From Flavobacterium sp. LC2016-01 (GTDB lineage: Bacteria > Bacteroidota > Bacteroidia > Flavobacteriales > Flavobacteriaceae), in assembly GCF_009711135.1 (NCBI RefSeq), contig NZ_WMIC01000007.1, positions 1 to 64,000 of the forward strand: a DNA stretch of 64,000 nucleotides. Reading direction: 5' to 3'. The notes below the pieces were generated by a model. That model was not told the DNA's origin and ran no database searches. It saw nothing but the letters and a program-made list of their open reading frames with translations. Each line of letters begins with the position of its first letter. Position 1 is the stretch's first letter. The position numbers and the translations under genes were made by a program. Below, piece by piece: positions 35,709 through 46,600 of this stretch.

Positions 35709-37631
35709 TTATATTCTTTTTAAAACAATTTTTTCGGTTTCCTTTGCAATCATTGTTTTGTAATATTCTTTCAGCATATCATATTTTCCAGTCGGGACGA
35801 TGGCTTCATTAATTTGATGAATGATCGCAAGCTGAATTCTGTTGTCTGAAAGTGCTATATCAAATTTAAAAACGCCTAAATTATCCTCCATAACAACAGC
35901 AACAGGCTTTGGTAAATTTTCGACTGTAAAATTTTCTGGCAATTTTATATCAATGTTATAGCGCTGTACTGTTGGAAATCCAAAATCAACTGGATATTCT
36001 CTTTTTTCCTGTTTAAAAGGATTTTTTTCACTTAAGAAAAACAGCATCGGATTTAGATATATTTTTCCGCCAATGATTTCGACCAAATCAGATCCTGCGA
36101 AAGAAAATGATTCAGAAACTGGCAAGGAAAATTCTTTTTCATTGACTCTTTTATAATCGCTTAGTTCGATTTTATTGTTTTCATTTTCAAATTTTTCGAT
36201 ATAAGCATCTTCATTTTATTTTGCGATTTTCTCTCTAAAATTCAGCGCATGATAATCCGAATATAATCTTCTTGCTTTTCCTTCAATTTTTCCAGATTCC
36301 GAAATTTCAAAACTCATCGCAACAATATCTGAAGAGCTCTTTTTTGGCATTAAATCGACAACTTCAGAAGTTCCATCTTTTCGAATTAATCGTCCAACCC
36401 AATTTAAATCTCTTAAAGGCAGCACATTTACGCTTGCATAATCATCTGTTGCATCTAATAAAATAGTTCCTTGCTGCGTTTCTACTCCTGCAATCACATA
36501 ATTAAATCCGGTCATACTAGGAAAAAAAGAAATCCCGTTAGAACGTGTGCTAATCAAAACCGGATTTGCATCTAAACCAGAATAACGAAGCATTGCCGTG
36601 AGCATTAAATTGACATCTGCGCAATTCCCTGATTTTTCTTTATACGCTTTTCTGACTCCGTTTTCGCATCCGTAGCCGAGATGATTATTCCATTTTATGT
36701 TTGATTTCACATAATTAAATATGACCGCTATTTTATCCTCTGGCTTTATTTTATCAGCCAATAACAATTTGAGATCATCTTCAAAATAACCCGTTTTCTT
36801 TACTTCTGGACCAAAATCATCAAACTCATAAATGGTTTTTGCAACAGAAGGCCAGTTTGTTGAAAATGATTTGTAAATCTGCCCCGGAATAGCAATCGCT
36901 TCGAGCTCATGCGAAATAGACGCACGATAATTATCCATATTATTCACAAAATCCTCTTCTTTCATTGCCGGTACATTTTGAAGAGAATATGTACTTTCCA
37001 TTGCTAAATAACCATAGGTATTAGCAACCTGCGAATTTGATTTTGGAATAAAAAATCCTTTGAAATTTTTTTTGAACAAAAATGCATCAGGAATTATGGT
37101 TTTAAATTCCGAGAAATTTACTGGAATACTTTTTTGAAAATCCCAATCCATAATATTTAATGAACCGCCAATTACCTTAACCTGATATTCTATAATTGAA
37201 CCTTCTTTAACATCTGGAAACGTAAATTTTTTAGCCCAATAATCTTTGTTGATTTTTTCAAGAAATTCACCTTCTGATTTTAGTTTAGACTTGACAATTT
37301 TTCCGTCGACTAAATTATACGTATACACATCTGTAATACTGATCGCGCTTAATTTCCCTGACGGAAAACTAAACTGCATATTAGACCAGTCATAACCTTC
37401 TTTTTTATAAATTTTTATTCTGGTCTGCGTTATACGTTCTGTATATCCTGTATTATTTATTTTGACAAGACCTTTAGTAAACAAAACTGCTGCCGAAGCA
37501 GAAGAATCTATCGGATGCATTTTTTCCTCCAGCTCAGCAATACTTACTTTTCCTAATGCAAAATTCTGTGCATTGATTTTTGAAAAACCAATGCACAGAA
37601 AAAGAACTATTACCAAGTTTTGGAACTTCAT
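35709..37631 (-). pseudogene. DUF3857/transglutaminase-like gene split by one in-frame stop codon (third of the tandem set)
   Basis: Reading from 37631 the frame encodes a signal peptide and DUF3857/transglutaminase domains up to residue 471 (ends REKIAK), where TAA at 36216-36218 stops it. The same frame continues without another stop to 35709, giving a further 169 codons that match the paralogues' C-terminus (NEDAYIEKFEN..., EIIGGKIYLNPMLFF). A single CAA-to-TAA change would explain it, since the paralogues have Gln nearby (VKQEDYLE, NQENYLE). Without the stop the product would be 640 residues. Unlike its neighbours it retains Cys in SGNCADVN, but the His position reads FNYVIAG. Confidence 0.85.
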
Positions 37632-37633
37632 AT

Positions 37634-39649
37634 TTAAATACGTTTTAAAACAATCTTTTCAGTTTCTTTTGCAATCATTGTTTTGTAATATTCTTTCAGC
37701 ATTTCATATTTTTCTGCAGAAAAAATAGCTTCGTTAATTTTATTCGCAATAACTACCTGCAATCTGTTTCCGTTCGCCCCGACATTAAATTCAAAACTTC
37801 CTGCATTGTCTTCCATATTTATAATTGCTGGAGCCGGCAGTGTTTCAACAGTAAAACCTTCAGGAATCTCAATTGTGATATTGAATTTATCCATTTGCGG
37901 AAATCCAAAATCGACCGGATATTCTCTTATTTCCTGTTTAAAAGGATTTTTGTCATTAGTAAAAAACAGCATCGGATTAATATAAATTTTACCCCCAATA
38001 ATTTCGCATAAGTTGCTTCCTGTAAAGGCATACGTTTCTATAGCAGGCAATAGAATATCTTTTTCATTAGTTCTGCTGTAATCACTTATTTCGATTTTTC
38101 CGCTTTTGTTTTCTAATTTTTCAAGATAATCTTCTTGTTTAACACCGTCAATTTTTTCCCTTGTGATCATTGCCATATGATCTGTGTATTGTCTTCTAGT
38201 TTTTCCAGAAACTTTTCCATCGGCATCAATGCTGTAAGTCATAAAAACAATATCATTTGATGCTTTTTTAGGCGTTAAATCAATTTCTTGAGAAGTGCCG
38301 TCTTTACGGATTAATCTTCCGGTCCAGTTAATGGTTCTGAAAGGAAGAATATTTGGTGTTGAAAATTTATTTGAAGCATCTAATAATAAATTTCCTTGTG
38401 GTGTTTCTACTGCTGCAACTACATAGTCAAAAGCAGTTCTGTTAGGGAATAACGCAATTCCGTTTTCACGTGTGCTCAGCAAAACTGGATTTGCAGTAAG
38501 TCCTGCGAAACGAAGCATTGAAGTCAGCATCAAATTAATGTCGCCAATATTTCCTGTTTTTTCTTTGTATGCTTTTTTAACTCCGTTATCGCAATCGTAA
38601 CCTGTATAACCGTTCCATTTTACATTCGCTTTCACATGATTCAAAATAACCCAGATTTTTTCTTCAGGTGTATTTTTCCCAGCAAGCAACGCTTTTAAAT
38701 CATCTTCATAATAACCTGTTTTGTTTAATTCCGGACCAAAGGTTTCATAGTTATAAATTGTTTTTACAACCGATTCCCAATCTGTAGAATACATTCGCAT
38801 TTGCGAATTTGGAAACTTTGTCATCGCTAATTCATGCTGAATACTTGAAACATAATTATCCATGTTATTTACAAAAGCTTCCTCTTTCATTGCTGGGAAA
38901 TCTTGTGCTACATAAGTTGTTCTTGTTTCAATATAATCAACTTTGTCTGTCGAAAATGTAGTTGTAGAAACACGTCCTTCTGATCTCTCTTTACTTGTAA
39001 ATATTATTGAACGAGGACTTTTTTCAACGGTCATTTTCGGAAAAAAATATCCTTTTTGTCTAGAATTAAAAACGTAATATTCAGGGACACAAGTTGTAAA
39101 CTCACAGTAATTTACCGGAATTGTTTCTTGAAAATCCCATTCTCTTATTAGTCGGTCACTCGGACTTTTGATTGTATAATTAAATTCAATTACAGAACCT
39201 TCTTTTACATTTGGCATTGTAATTTTCTTTTGAGCTCTGAATTTATTTAAAACTTCATCAAAAGTTCCTTCTGTTTTTAATTTCGTTTTTTCGATTTTGC
39301 CTCCTACCAAATTATAAGTGTAAGCATCCGAAAAAGATACTTTCTCATTAAGCCCGGACATTTTATAATACCACACTTTATGATTTGCCCATTCATAACC
39401 TTCTTTTTTGTACACTTTTATTCGGACTTCAACATCAGTCAAAGTAACAAAGTCACCTTCGCTCTGGTCAAACTCAATTCTTGCTTTTCCTTTTTTGTAC
39501 AAAATAGCGGCCGGAGCTGCAGAATCTTTAGGATGTACTTTTTGCTCTAATTCGGCAACAGATACTTTTCCTAATTTAAACTCCTGTGCTGTTGTTTTTG
39601 AAACAACCAAAAGCACAATTGAAAGGCTTAAGATTTTAATTAATTTCAT
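37634..39649 (-). CDS. DUF3857/transglutaminase-like protein, second of the tandem set, catalytic Cys missing
   Basis: The 671-residue exported protein (signal peptide ending KTTAQ) has DUF3857 and transglutaminase-like domains, and its C-terminus is closest to that of the broken gene downstream (KEYYKTMIAKETEKIVLKRI, identical in both). The nucleophile segment reads TGNIGDINLMLTSML, without Cys. It ends 2 bp before the broken gene, so the two are very likely on the same transcript. Confidence 0.82.
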   Translation of the reverse strand: MKLIKILSLSIVLLVVSKTTAQEFKLGKVSVAELEQKVHPKDSAAPAAILYKKGKARIEFDQSEGDFVTLTDVEVRIKVYKKEGYEWANHKVWYYKMSGLNEKVSFSDAYTYNLVGGKIEKTKLKTEGTFDEVLNKFRAQKKITMPNVKEGSVIEFNYTIKSPSDRLIREWDFQETIPVNYCEFTTCVPEYYVFNSRQKGYFFPKMTVEKSPRSIIFTSKERSEGRVSTTTFSTDKVDYIETRTTYVAQDFPAMKEEAFVNNMDNYVSSIQHELAMTKFPNSQMRMYSTDWESVVKTIYNYETFGPELNKTGYYEDDLKALLAGKNTPEEKIWVILNHVKANVKWNGYTGYDCDNGVKKAYKEKTGNIGDINLMLTSMLRFAGLTANPVLLSTRENGIALFPNRTAFDYVVAAVETPQGNLLLDASNKFSTPNILPFRTINWTGRLIRKDGTSQEIDLTPKKASNDIVFMTYSIDADGKVSGKTRRQYTDHMAMITREKIDGVKQEDYLEKLENKSGKIEISDYSRTNEKDILLPAIETYAFTGSNLCEIIGGKIYINPMLFFTNDKNPFKQEIREYPVDFGFPQMDKFNITIEIPEGFTVETLPAPAIINMEDNAGSFEFNVGANGNRLQVVIANKINEAIFSAEKYEMLKEYYKTMIAKETEKIVLKRI

Positions 39650-39686
39650 TTGGGGTTAGTTCTTGGTTAGTTTATTTATTGGTTTT

Positions 39687-41594
39687 TTAGCTTTTTATCA
39701 GGATAATTTTTGCGTTATCGTTTCTTGAAATCTGTTCTCTAAAAAGTCGATATTCATCATATTCTTTATTTGAATATTTTCCTTTGTTCAAAAACATGCT
39801 TCGTTTGTAAATCAGTTTATTATTGTCTTTTTTGATAATTTCAGTTTTGTATTCGCCAAATTTTCCTTTCAGTTCATAATTTGCTGGAAGAAATTCGATT
39901 GTAAAACCAGCCGGAAGATTTACTTCGATTTCATCAGAATCCATATAACCGCGCTGAATCTCGAATGGATTTTTTCTGTTTCTGATGCGTTTGACACTTT
40001 CACCATTTTGATTGAAAGCATCAATAGCAAAAATCATTTTGTTTGCCGAAATTGAAGCGTAGTTTATGGCACTTAATTGCACATCTTCGGTAAAACGGAT
40101 ATTTTCTTTATCGTTCGAAAATGTTATTTTCCCTAATTTCAGATTATTAATATTGCCCCAATATTCTTTATAATGCGCTTCTTTTTCTGTTGGCTGATAC
40201 ATTTCGATTCTGTACTTTTCACTGTACTGAGAGCCTTCAGACATTATTGAAATTGAACCCGAAAAATGTCCGTTTTCATCAATTGTGTACGATCCTTTGT
40301 CTTTTTGGATATTGCCTTTGTCTTCATACACTTTTGTTCGAACAATTTGACCGCCTTCTGGCTTCACTATTAAAACATCTCTGTCATCTGTAAAAGTTCC
40401 TTGGTAACCAAACGGATTATCTTGACTTGTACATTCCAAAAAAGTATAATTATCTCCATTTGGAATTGCCAATATCATATGATTTCCCTGCATCGAAACA
40501 AAATCAGACTGGATATTAGCTTTATCAGGATCACCATACAAAATAGTATTATACGAAGGGACATCAACTGCCTGCAAAAGTGCTTTCGTATAATTTGACA
40601 AAGCCTTGCAGTCGCCATAACCTAAACGATCAACATCGCTCGCAAGCATAGGTTTCCAGCCGCCAATTCCAATAGCGATATTTACATATCTTGATTTCTT
40701 CTGTACATAATCATAAATGATTTTTGCTTTTTTGATTGGGTCTTTTTCATCGCCTACAAGGGCTTTCATTTTAGCTTTAGTTTCTTCTGGCAAAGTTGTC
40801 GTTCCGGTTAGAATTTTATCTCCGTACCATTTTCCAAAAGCTTCCCAGGTTGTTGCTGTTCCGTCAACACCTTCTAAATGAAATTTTTCCAGTCCCATAA
40901 TAACTCTTGGAAATAAATCAACTGAAGATGGACTTAAATCTTCTGATTTTTGGGCTAAAATATTCTCTGAAATATAACTCAGCTTTGTAGCTGATTCTTC
41001 GGTCTTTTTTATATTAAAGCCTGAAAACTGAAATTCTTTTTTCTTAAAACCCAAATCATTTGGAAAAGTAACATTGAGTACGCATTTTTCGACACTTGCA
41101 TTATAGCCGTCCCAAAAATACCACTGTGGTAAAAAAGCAGTATTTGAAGTTTCTTCTTCGCAAGTATAAACAATCGTAAAAGGATATGAAATTGGAGTAT
41201 AATTTAAATAAATGACACGGCTGTCTGAGAAAAGCGTACTGCCGCTTACAGCACTCTGATCTCTAAAATCTTTTCGTTTGATTTTTTTGATTTCATTGCC
41301 CGCTGCATCATATACAACTGCTTCAATACTGTTTATTGAACTCGTTTTATCATAATGAGCATATGCATTAACATGACCAAGTCCTTTGTCATTTAAAACC
41401 GTTACAACTCGTTGTTTTTTTATATTCATGCTTCGCTGGGAAACAATCGTAATATCCATTTGATCTAATCGAACAACTGCATTTGCATTTTGTTTTAGAC
41501 TGTCTGGAATTGAAGTAATATTGTAATTAGCCTTTTGTGCGTAAGAAGTAAGGGCAATTAAACAAAAAAATAACGAAAAAAAAGGGCTTCTCAT
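39687..41594 (-). CDS. DUF3857/transglutaminase-like protein, first of the tandem set, Cys and His retained
   Basis: The 635-residue exported protein (signal peptide MRSPFFSLFFCLIALTSYAQ) is the most divergent member of the set and the only one in which the transglutaminase core looks intact: the nucleophile segment is GYGDCKALSNYTKALLQ near residue 345, and a histidine is present in GNHMILAIPNG. The third acidic residue would be in FLECTS, where the usual Asp is replaced. DUF3857 proteins are often found with a DUF2569 or transglutaminase domain in Bacteroidota; their substrates are unknown. It starts 63 bp after dtd and heads the DUF3857 run. Confidence 0.85.
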   Translation of the reverse strand: MRSPFFSLFFCLIALTSYAQKANYNITSIPDSLKQNANAVVRLDQMDITIVSQRSMNIKKQRVVTVLNDKGLGHVNAYAHYDKTSSINSIEAVVYDAAGNEIKKIKRKDFRDQSAVSGSTLFSDSRVIYLNYTPISYPFTIVYTCEEETSNTAFLPQWYFWDGYNASVEKCVLNVTFPNDLGFKKKEFQFSGFNIKKTEESATKLSYISENILAQKSEDLSPSSVDLFPRVIMGLEKFHLEGVDGTATTWEAFGKWYGDKILTGTTTLPEETKAKMKALVGDEKDPIKKAKIIYDYVQKKSRYVNIAIGIGGWKPMLASDVDRLGYGDCKALSNYTKALLQAVDVPSYNTILYGDPDKANIQSDFVSMQGNHMILAIPNGDNYTFLECTSQDNPFGYQGTFTDDRDVLIVKPEGGQIVRTKVYEDKGNIQKDKGSYTIDENGHFSGSISIMSEGSQYSEKYRIEMYQPTEKEAHYKEYWGNINNLKLGKITFSNDKENIRFTEDVQLSAINYASISANKMIFAIDAFNQNGESVKRIRNRKNPFEIQRGYMDSDEIEVNLPAGFTIEFLPANYELKGKFGEYKTEIIKKDNNKLIYKRSMFLNKGKYSNKEYDEYRLFREQISRNDNAKIILIKS

Positions 41595-41657
41595 TGGTAA
41601 GTAATTTCTTCAAATATATATTTTTTTTAGAAATCCTTAACATTTGTTCAAATTTTT

Positions 41658-42110
41658 TTAATCGCGATTTTTGCTGTCCATAACAATCGTTACAGGACCA
41701 TCATTTAACAGGCTGACTTTCATATCGGCACCAAAAATTCCGGTTTGAACCTTTTTATTAAATTCTTTTTCCAATGCTTCAACAAAGCGTTCGTACGTTG
41801 GAACAGCAAAATCTGGTTTAGCCGCTTTTATATAAGAGGGACGGTTTCCTTTTTTTGTAGAAGCGTGGAGTGTAAACTGGCTAACGACAATAATTTCGCC
41901 GTCTATATCTTGTACCGAGCAGTTCATGACGTCATTTTCGTCACCAAAGATTCGCATTTTTATAATCTTGCCAGCAAGCCAATCAATATCTTCCTGATTA
42001 TCTGCATCTTCAATTCCAACTAAAATCAATAATCCTTTTTTAATATCGGCTGTTTTTTGACCATCAACTGTTACTGATGCCTCGGAAACTCTTTGAATTA
42101 CTATTCTCAT
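41658..42110 (-). CDS. dtd: D-aminoacyl-tRNA deacylase
   Basis: This 150-residue enzyme removes D-amino acids or glycine wrongly attached to tRNA. The family motifs are seen: MRIVIQRVSEASVTVDG at the start, the catalytic region VVSQFTLHASTKKGNRPS near residue 78 and the cross-subunit Gly-cisPro motif NDGPVTI near 138. It is a homodimer in the family. Its start codon lies 4 bp from the inverted repeat of the four-helix-bundle cassette, which seems to have been inserted between it and rsgA. Confidence 0.95.
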   Translation of the reverse strand: MRIVIQRVSEASVTVDGQKTADIKKGLLILVGIEDADNQEDIDWLAGKIIKMRIFGDENDVMNCSVQDIDGEIIVVSQFTLHASTKKGNRPSYIKAAKPDFAVPTYERFVEALEKEFNKKVQTGIFGADMKVSLLNDGPVTIVMDSKNRD

Positions 42111-42113
42111 AGA

Positions 42114-42539
42114 AATTGTGAATTGTGAATGGTAAATTGTGAATTTATGTAGTACCTAACTTTTGCTTAGAGGTTATAATTATTGAAGCTAAAATTTTAT
42201 TTATTTCTATAATATCAGACTTAATAGATTGAAATTGAATCTCATTTAAGTAATTAGATTGAAAAAGCAATTCCAACCAATAATCTGTTTCATTTGCTTC
42301 TTTTTGAGCTATCGCAAGTTTATGAATAAAATCTTTTTTACTTTCTGCTTGCTCAGATTCTCTTATTAATGCACCTATCGCTGTACCGCTGCGAAGTAAT
42401 TGTTTACTTAGAACATATTCCCTTTTATCATCTTTTAAGAATTGAAAAAGTTTAATAATTCTCAGTGCAAAATTAAAAGACTTCGTTTTTATTATGTTAT
42501 CAGCCATAATTCACAATTTACCATTCACAATTCACAATT
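42114..42539. mobile_element. Four-helix-bundle gene cassette bounded by perfect 32-bp inverted repeats
   Basis: The arm at 42114-42145 and the arm at 42508-42539 are exact reverse complements over 32 bp (ends AATTGTGAATTGTGAATGG). The four-helix-bundle gene fills the space between them completely: its start codon touches the right arm and its stop codon overlaps the last base of the left arm. The right arm also overlaps the rsgA stop codon by two bases, and the left arm lies 3 bp from the dtd start. There is no transposase and no evident target duplication. Mobility is inferred. Confidence 0.65.
42145..42507 (-). CDS. Four-helix-bundle protein of the S23/IVP family (Avd-like fold)
   Basis: The 120-residue all-helical protein shows the family pattern: FNFALRIIKLFQFL at the start, VLSKQLLRSGTAIGALIRESEQAESKKDFIHKLAIAQKEANETDYWLELL in the centre (given here in part as LLRSGTAIGA and KEANETDYWLELL) and a last helix NKILASIIITSKQK. 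Homologues occur as reading frames inside 23S rRNA intervening sequences of Leptospira and Coxiella, and the accessory protein Avd of diversity-generating retroelements has the same fold. No reverse transcriptase is present here. Function is unknown; the flanking perfect inverted repeats suggest it belongs to a mobile unit. Confidence 0.88.
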   Translation of the reverse strand: MADNIIKTKSFNFALRIIKLFQFLKDDKREYVLSKQLLRSGTAIGALIRESEQAESKKDFIHKLAIAQKEANETDYWLELLFQSNYLNEIQFQSIKSDIIEINKILASIIITSKQKLGTT

Positions 42540-43515
42540 ACTTTCTCGTTTCATCACTCGCCGCACGATCTTCACCATAGTTGTCAGTTCGATAATGTTC
42601 TTCGTCACCTTCAAGGATTTTTAGATAACTATTGTAACGTGACCAGGCAATTTCATCTTTTTCTAAAGCTGCTTTTATCGCACAATGCGGTTCCTCTTTG
42701 TGTAAACAATTGTTAAACTTGCATTGATCTTTTAATTTGAAGAATTCAGGAAAATAACCGCTGATTTCTGATGGCTCCATATCAACAATTCCGAAACCTT
42801 TTATTCCTGGTGTGTCGATAATTCTAGCATCAAAAGACAAATCGTACATTTCGGCAAAAGTTGTAGTATGCTGACCTTGTTTGCTTTGTTCTGAAATTAC
42901 AGTCGTTTTTAAGTGAAGACTTGGTTCCATTGCATTTACCAAAGTCGATTTTCCAACTCCAGAATGTCCTGAAAACATGCTTACTTTTCCAATCATCATT
43001 TCTTTCAGTTGGTCAACGCCTTTATTTTCTGTAGATGAAATTCGGAGGCATTTATATCCAATTTCCTGATAAATATGCTGTAAGTAAAGCTGATCATCTA
43101 AAGTCTGATCATTAAGCGTGTCAATTTTATTAAAAATCAGGACAGCTTCAATTCCGTATGCTTCGGCAGTAACCAAAAAACGGTCGATAAAACTTGTAGT
43201 TGTTGGCGGATTATCAATAGTAACCAGCAAAAAAACCTGATCAATATTGGATGCAATAATGTGAATCTGTTTCGATAAGTTAACCGATTTACGAACGATA
43301 TAGTTTTTTCTTTCGTGAATTTTATGAATTGTTCCGGTCAGAGCATCAGATGTTTCCTCTAATTCATAATCAACAATATCGCCTACAGCAATAGGGTTGG
43401 TACTTTTTATACCTTTAATTCTAAATTTCCCTTTCATACGGCATTCCAAAAAATCTCCTTTTTCAGATTTTACGGTGTACCAGCTTCCTGTAGATTTATA
43501 AACGGTTCCTGTCAT
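42538..43515 (-). CDS. rsgA: Ribosome small subunit-dependent GTPase A
   Basis: This 325-residue circularly permuted GTPase helps late 30S subunit assembly. An OB-fold covers residues about 1-75, followed by NKIDTLND (G4) near 128, GHSGVGKSTLVNAM (G1) near 182, DTPGIKGFG (G3) near 240, and a C-terminal zinc site with C/H residues in QCKFNNCLHKEEPHCAI. Length is slightly above that of E. coli's homologue core. The promoter is at 43579-43610. It is followed by the four-helix-bundle cassette and dtd in the same direction. Confidence 0.95.
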   Translation of the reverse strand: MTGTVYKSTGSWYTVKSEKGDFLECRMKGKFRIKGIKSTNPIAVGDIVDYELEETSDALTGTIHKIHERKNYIVRKSVNLSKQIHIIASNIDQVFLLVTIDNPPTTTSFIDRFLVTAEAYGIEAVLIFNKIDTLNDQTLDDQLYLQHIYQEIGYKCLRISSTENKGVDQLKEMMIGKVSMFSGHSGVGKSTLVNAMEPSLHLKTTVISEQSKQGQHTTTFAEMYDLSFDARIIDTPGIKGFGIVDMEPSEISGYFPEFFKLKDQCKFNNCLHKEEPHCAIKAALEKDEIAWSRYNSYLKILEGDEEHYRTDNYGEDRAASDETRK

Positions 43516-43578
43516 TCTATAATTTTAGATGTCAAATTTTAGATTTTAGATTGCTCTTTAATCTAAAAAATTAAAAGG

Positions 43579-43610
43579 CAAAATTACGTTTTTAGAATGG
43601 AACAACGCAA
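43579..43610 (-). promoter_or_regulatory. Promoter of rsgA
   Basis: On the minus strand TTG (43608-43610), 21 nt and TAATTTTG (43579-43586) match the consensus; another TTG at 43603-43605 gives a 16-nt spacer. The 5' leader of about 60 nt contains TCTAAAATCTAAAAT-type repeats. Confidence 0.5.
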
Positions 43611-43654
43611 TTTCGCCTTTTAAATTTAAAAGACATCCTTTTAATTTGCAGACT

Positions 43655-46600
43655 TTACCAAATAATTTCGGCTAAAACCTGATTCTCTTTTATTTTTCCT
43701 AGTTGAATTGTTTTTAACTTTTTTGATGTTTTTCCAGCTCTGGTTGTATAAATTTCGACCATAATTGTTGCTGGTCCATTTTCGGTCAGTTCAGTTTCAC
43801 CATAATAATCGGTCTTGATTTGATATTTCCCTTTTACCGGATTTCGAATTATATATTGTTCCGGACCATAACCCTCCGTAAAATCTTTAGAAAATCGTCC
43901 TCCAATTGCTGTCGAAGTATGACTGTAATAACATTCTTCTCCGGTTGGTTCAATTACATGCAAATCTAAATCGACATCCATTTGGTTCCAGTTCATAATA
44001 ATTCGAATATCAACCGGCATTTTTGATAGATATTTTTTGTCTAATTTACCTGTCTTTAATCCTGAATGTTCTATCATCATTCGGTTAATATCCATTAAAA
44101 CAACATCTTCGACTCCTTCATATTGACCGCTCATTTCTCCGTAATAATCCACTTCCAAAGCTTTAATCAATTGATTAAAAGCTTCCTGATATTTTCCTGC
44201 GTCTTCTAGTGTTAAGGCATAATCTCTTAAACTCTGAGGTTCATGTTCTCTCCATTTTACGACTTGTTTTGCAGTAAATACTGCATCATCATAATCTTTC
44301 CATTGACGTAAAGTATAAGTCAAAGTTTTATAAAGCTGATGATTTTCCAAACCTAAATCAGCAATGTTGCTGATGATCAGGAGTGCTTTTTTAAGATCGC
44401 CCTGATTGTAGAAAAAATGAGCCACATCAAAATAAAAACTTGGATTTCTTTCCTGCGCTTTTCTTAAGTCCAAATACAAATCATATTGTTTTTCTTTTGG
44501 AGCTTTTGCCAAAGCTTTTAAATACAATCGATCTGGATTCCAACTTTTTATTTGGACAAGTTCACTATTTGAAGACTTCTTTTTCGTTGTTATAATAATC
44601 ACTCCATTTGCCCCTCTGCTTCCATAAGCAGCAATTCGCGAAGCATCTTTCACAACCTCTAGCGAATCGATATCATCCGACTTCAAATCAGTCAATTCAC
44701 CTCCATAAAACTGGCCATCAAGTATAATTAAAGGTTTTTTTGAATCTCCAGCTAAATAACCCCTACTGAAATTTAAATCTTGCGAAAGATCTTTATTTTT
44801 TGAGATACTTTCTGTAATAGCACCAACTACTTCTCTTCTCTTTTGTGTTCCGTATCCTAGAACTATTGAATCTTGTGATCTAGCAACATTCGTCTCTTTT
44901 TCTATTTCTTCAAATCCAACTTTTTTATCTTTTAATTCAACAATTTTTGGCATATTTTCAGTAAATTCCTTAGTTTTCACGACCACAGGTGGGGCGAATT
45001 TAACCTGATCTACTTTTGGAGCAGGAACAGTTTCATGAGGATTATTATCTTCCACAATTACAGAAGCAGTTCCCGTACCAATGGGTTCGTCTACAGTCAA
45101 CACTGCATCAGGATCTCCTTTTATGGTTTCATTTGCTTGAGCTCTTACTGGTTGAGCCCAACTTTTATGCTTATACTTAGAAGCAATTTTCTGTCCTTTG
45201 TATTGCACATTCTTTTTCCACCAAATATTTAAGTCATTAAAATAACTTGCAATACTTTCCCAGTTATTTTTTTGCTGTGCCAATGTAGCATCACGTTCTT
45301 GTTTTTTAATTCGATCAAATTCTTCGCGCAATTCTGCTGGTGGTACAATATCATACGAAATATAATCTCTCACATTTTCCAGAACAATGAGCGACGTATT
45401 TTTAGTTACAATTCCGAATTTCTTTCCAAGAAGCTCTATTTCATCTGCATTTTTAGTGTACTGCAATTCAAGATTGGCGATTTTTTTCTGTGCCCAAAGT
45501 TTCTCCACATTAACATCTCCTGCATTTTGAGCAGAAACATCAAGCGTAATTTTTCTTTCTAAAACCGCTTCATTATTATATCCAAATAATAAAGTAATTT
45601 CATTTTTTGGATTTAAAGAAATTCCGGAAAAACTGAAATTCCCCGAAACCGAAGTTCCTTCCATCGGAAATAAATCAGTCACCGTTAAATTTTCTTTTAT
45701 TCCAAGAAATTTCAAATTCGCATTGGTCAGTTTATCCAAAGCCGTTTCAGTATTTATCTGATTTAAATTGATGAAATTCCCGCCAGTTTTTGTTGAAGAA
45801 AAATTCAGAAAAGCAAAATCTGCAGAAACCGAAGAGGTAATAGTGTAAACAGGCTTTTTAGTTTTTGGCAACAGATTTTCACTCAAAGAAGATAATCCGT
45901 CAGAGAAAAACAAAAATTCATCCTGATTTTCAAAACTAATTTTAGAATAACGTGTTCCGCCATCGTATTTTGTGTTTTCTAAAATAGTTCTTAATTCCGC
46001 CCAATTTCCATCAGAAATCACAAACTCTCTTTGTTTTTCAAAAGTATAATTCAAAAAATATAAAGTCACTTTTGTGTTTTTTATTTTTTGAAAATAAGCA
46101 TTCAGCAAATCCAGTTCTTTCTTTGTATCTCGGTTTTTACAGCTCAAAGAATTATCCCAAATCAAACCTATTGAAGCCGGAGTTTTTTTAGCGATTTTGT
46201 TTCCTTCTATAAAAGTATTTCCATAAAAATAATATTGACCGCCAGCATTCTTCATCGCAACACTTGGGATATTTTGCTGTATCGGAATCTTAACTACTAT
46301 TTTTTCTTCAGGCTGATAATTTTCTTTTTTTACCGAAGCCTGAAAAGATTGATTCCACTTCGAAAAAATGATTTCTTTGCCCGAATTCTCCGTAACAATT
46401 GGCGCAGTTGAAGCTCCTAATACTGAAACATTAATTTCAAATTGATCTAATTTTTTCGGAAAACGGCTCACCAATTGATACGCCAGATTATCTTTATCAA
46501 AAGCCGAAAGTTCTTCTTCATACCCAATAACAACAGTTCGTTCGCCATTTGGCATTAGCGGATAAATTCTCGTTTTAAAATTATTCCCGTCGACTTTTTC

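Noticed and set aside
35709..36125. Independent 138-residue gene for the C-terminal DUF3857 fragment
   Set aside because: It is in frame with the upstream part and differs from its paralogues only by the stop codon at 36216; its ATG is an internal Met codon.
42114..42145. CRISPR-like reading of the AATTGTGAATTGTGAATGG words
   Set aside because: There are only two or three adjoining short words without spacers, and the copy on the other side is inverted.
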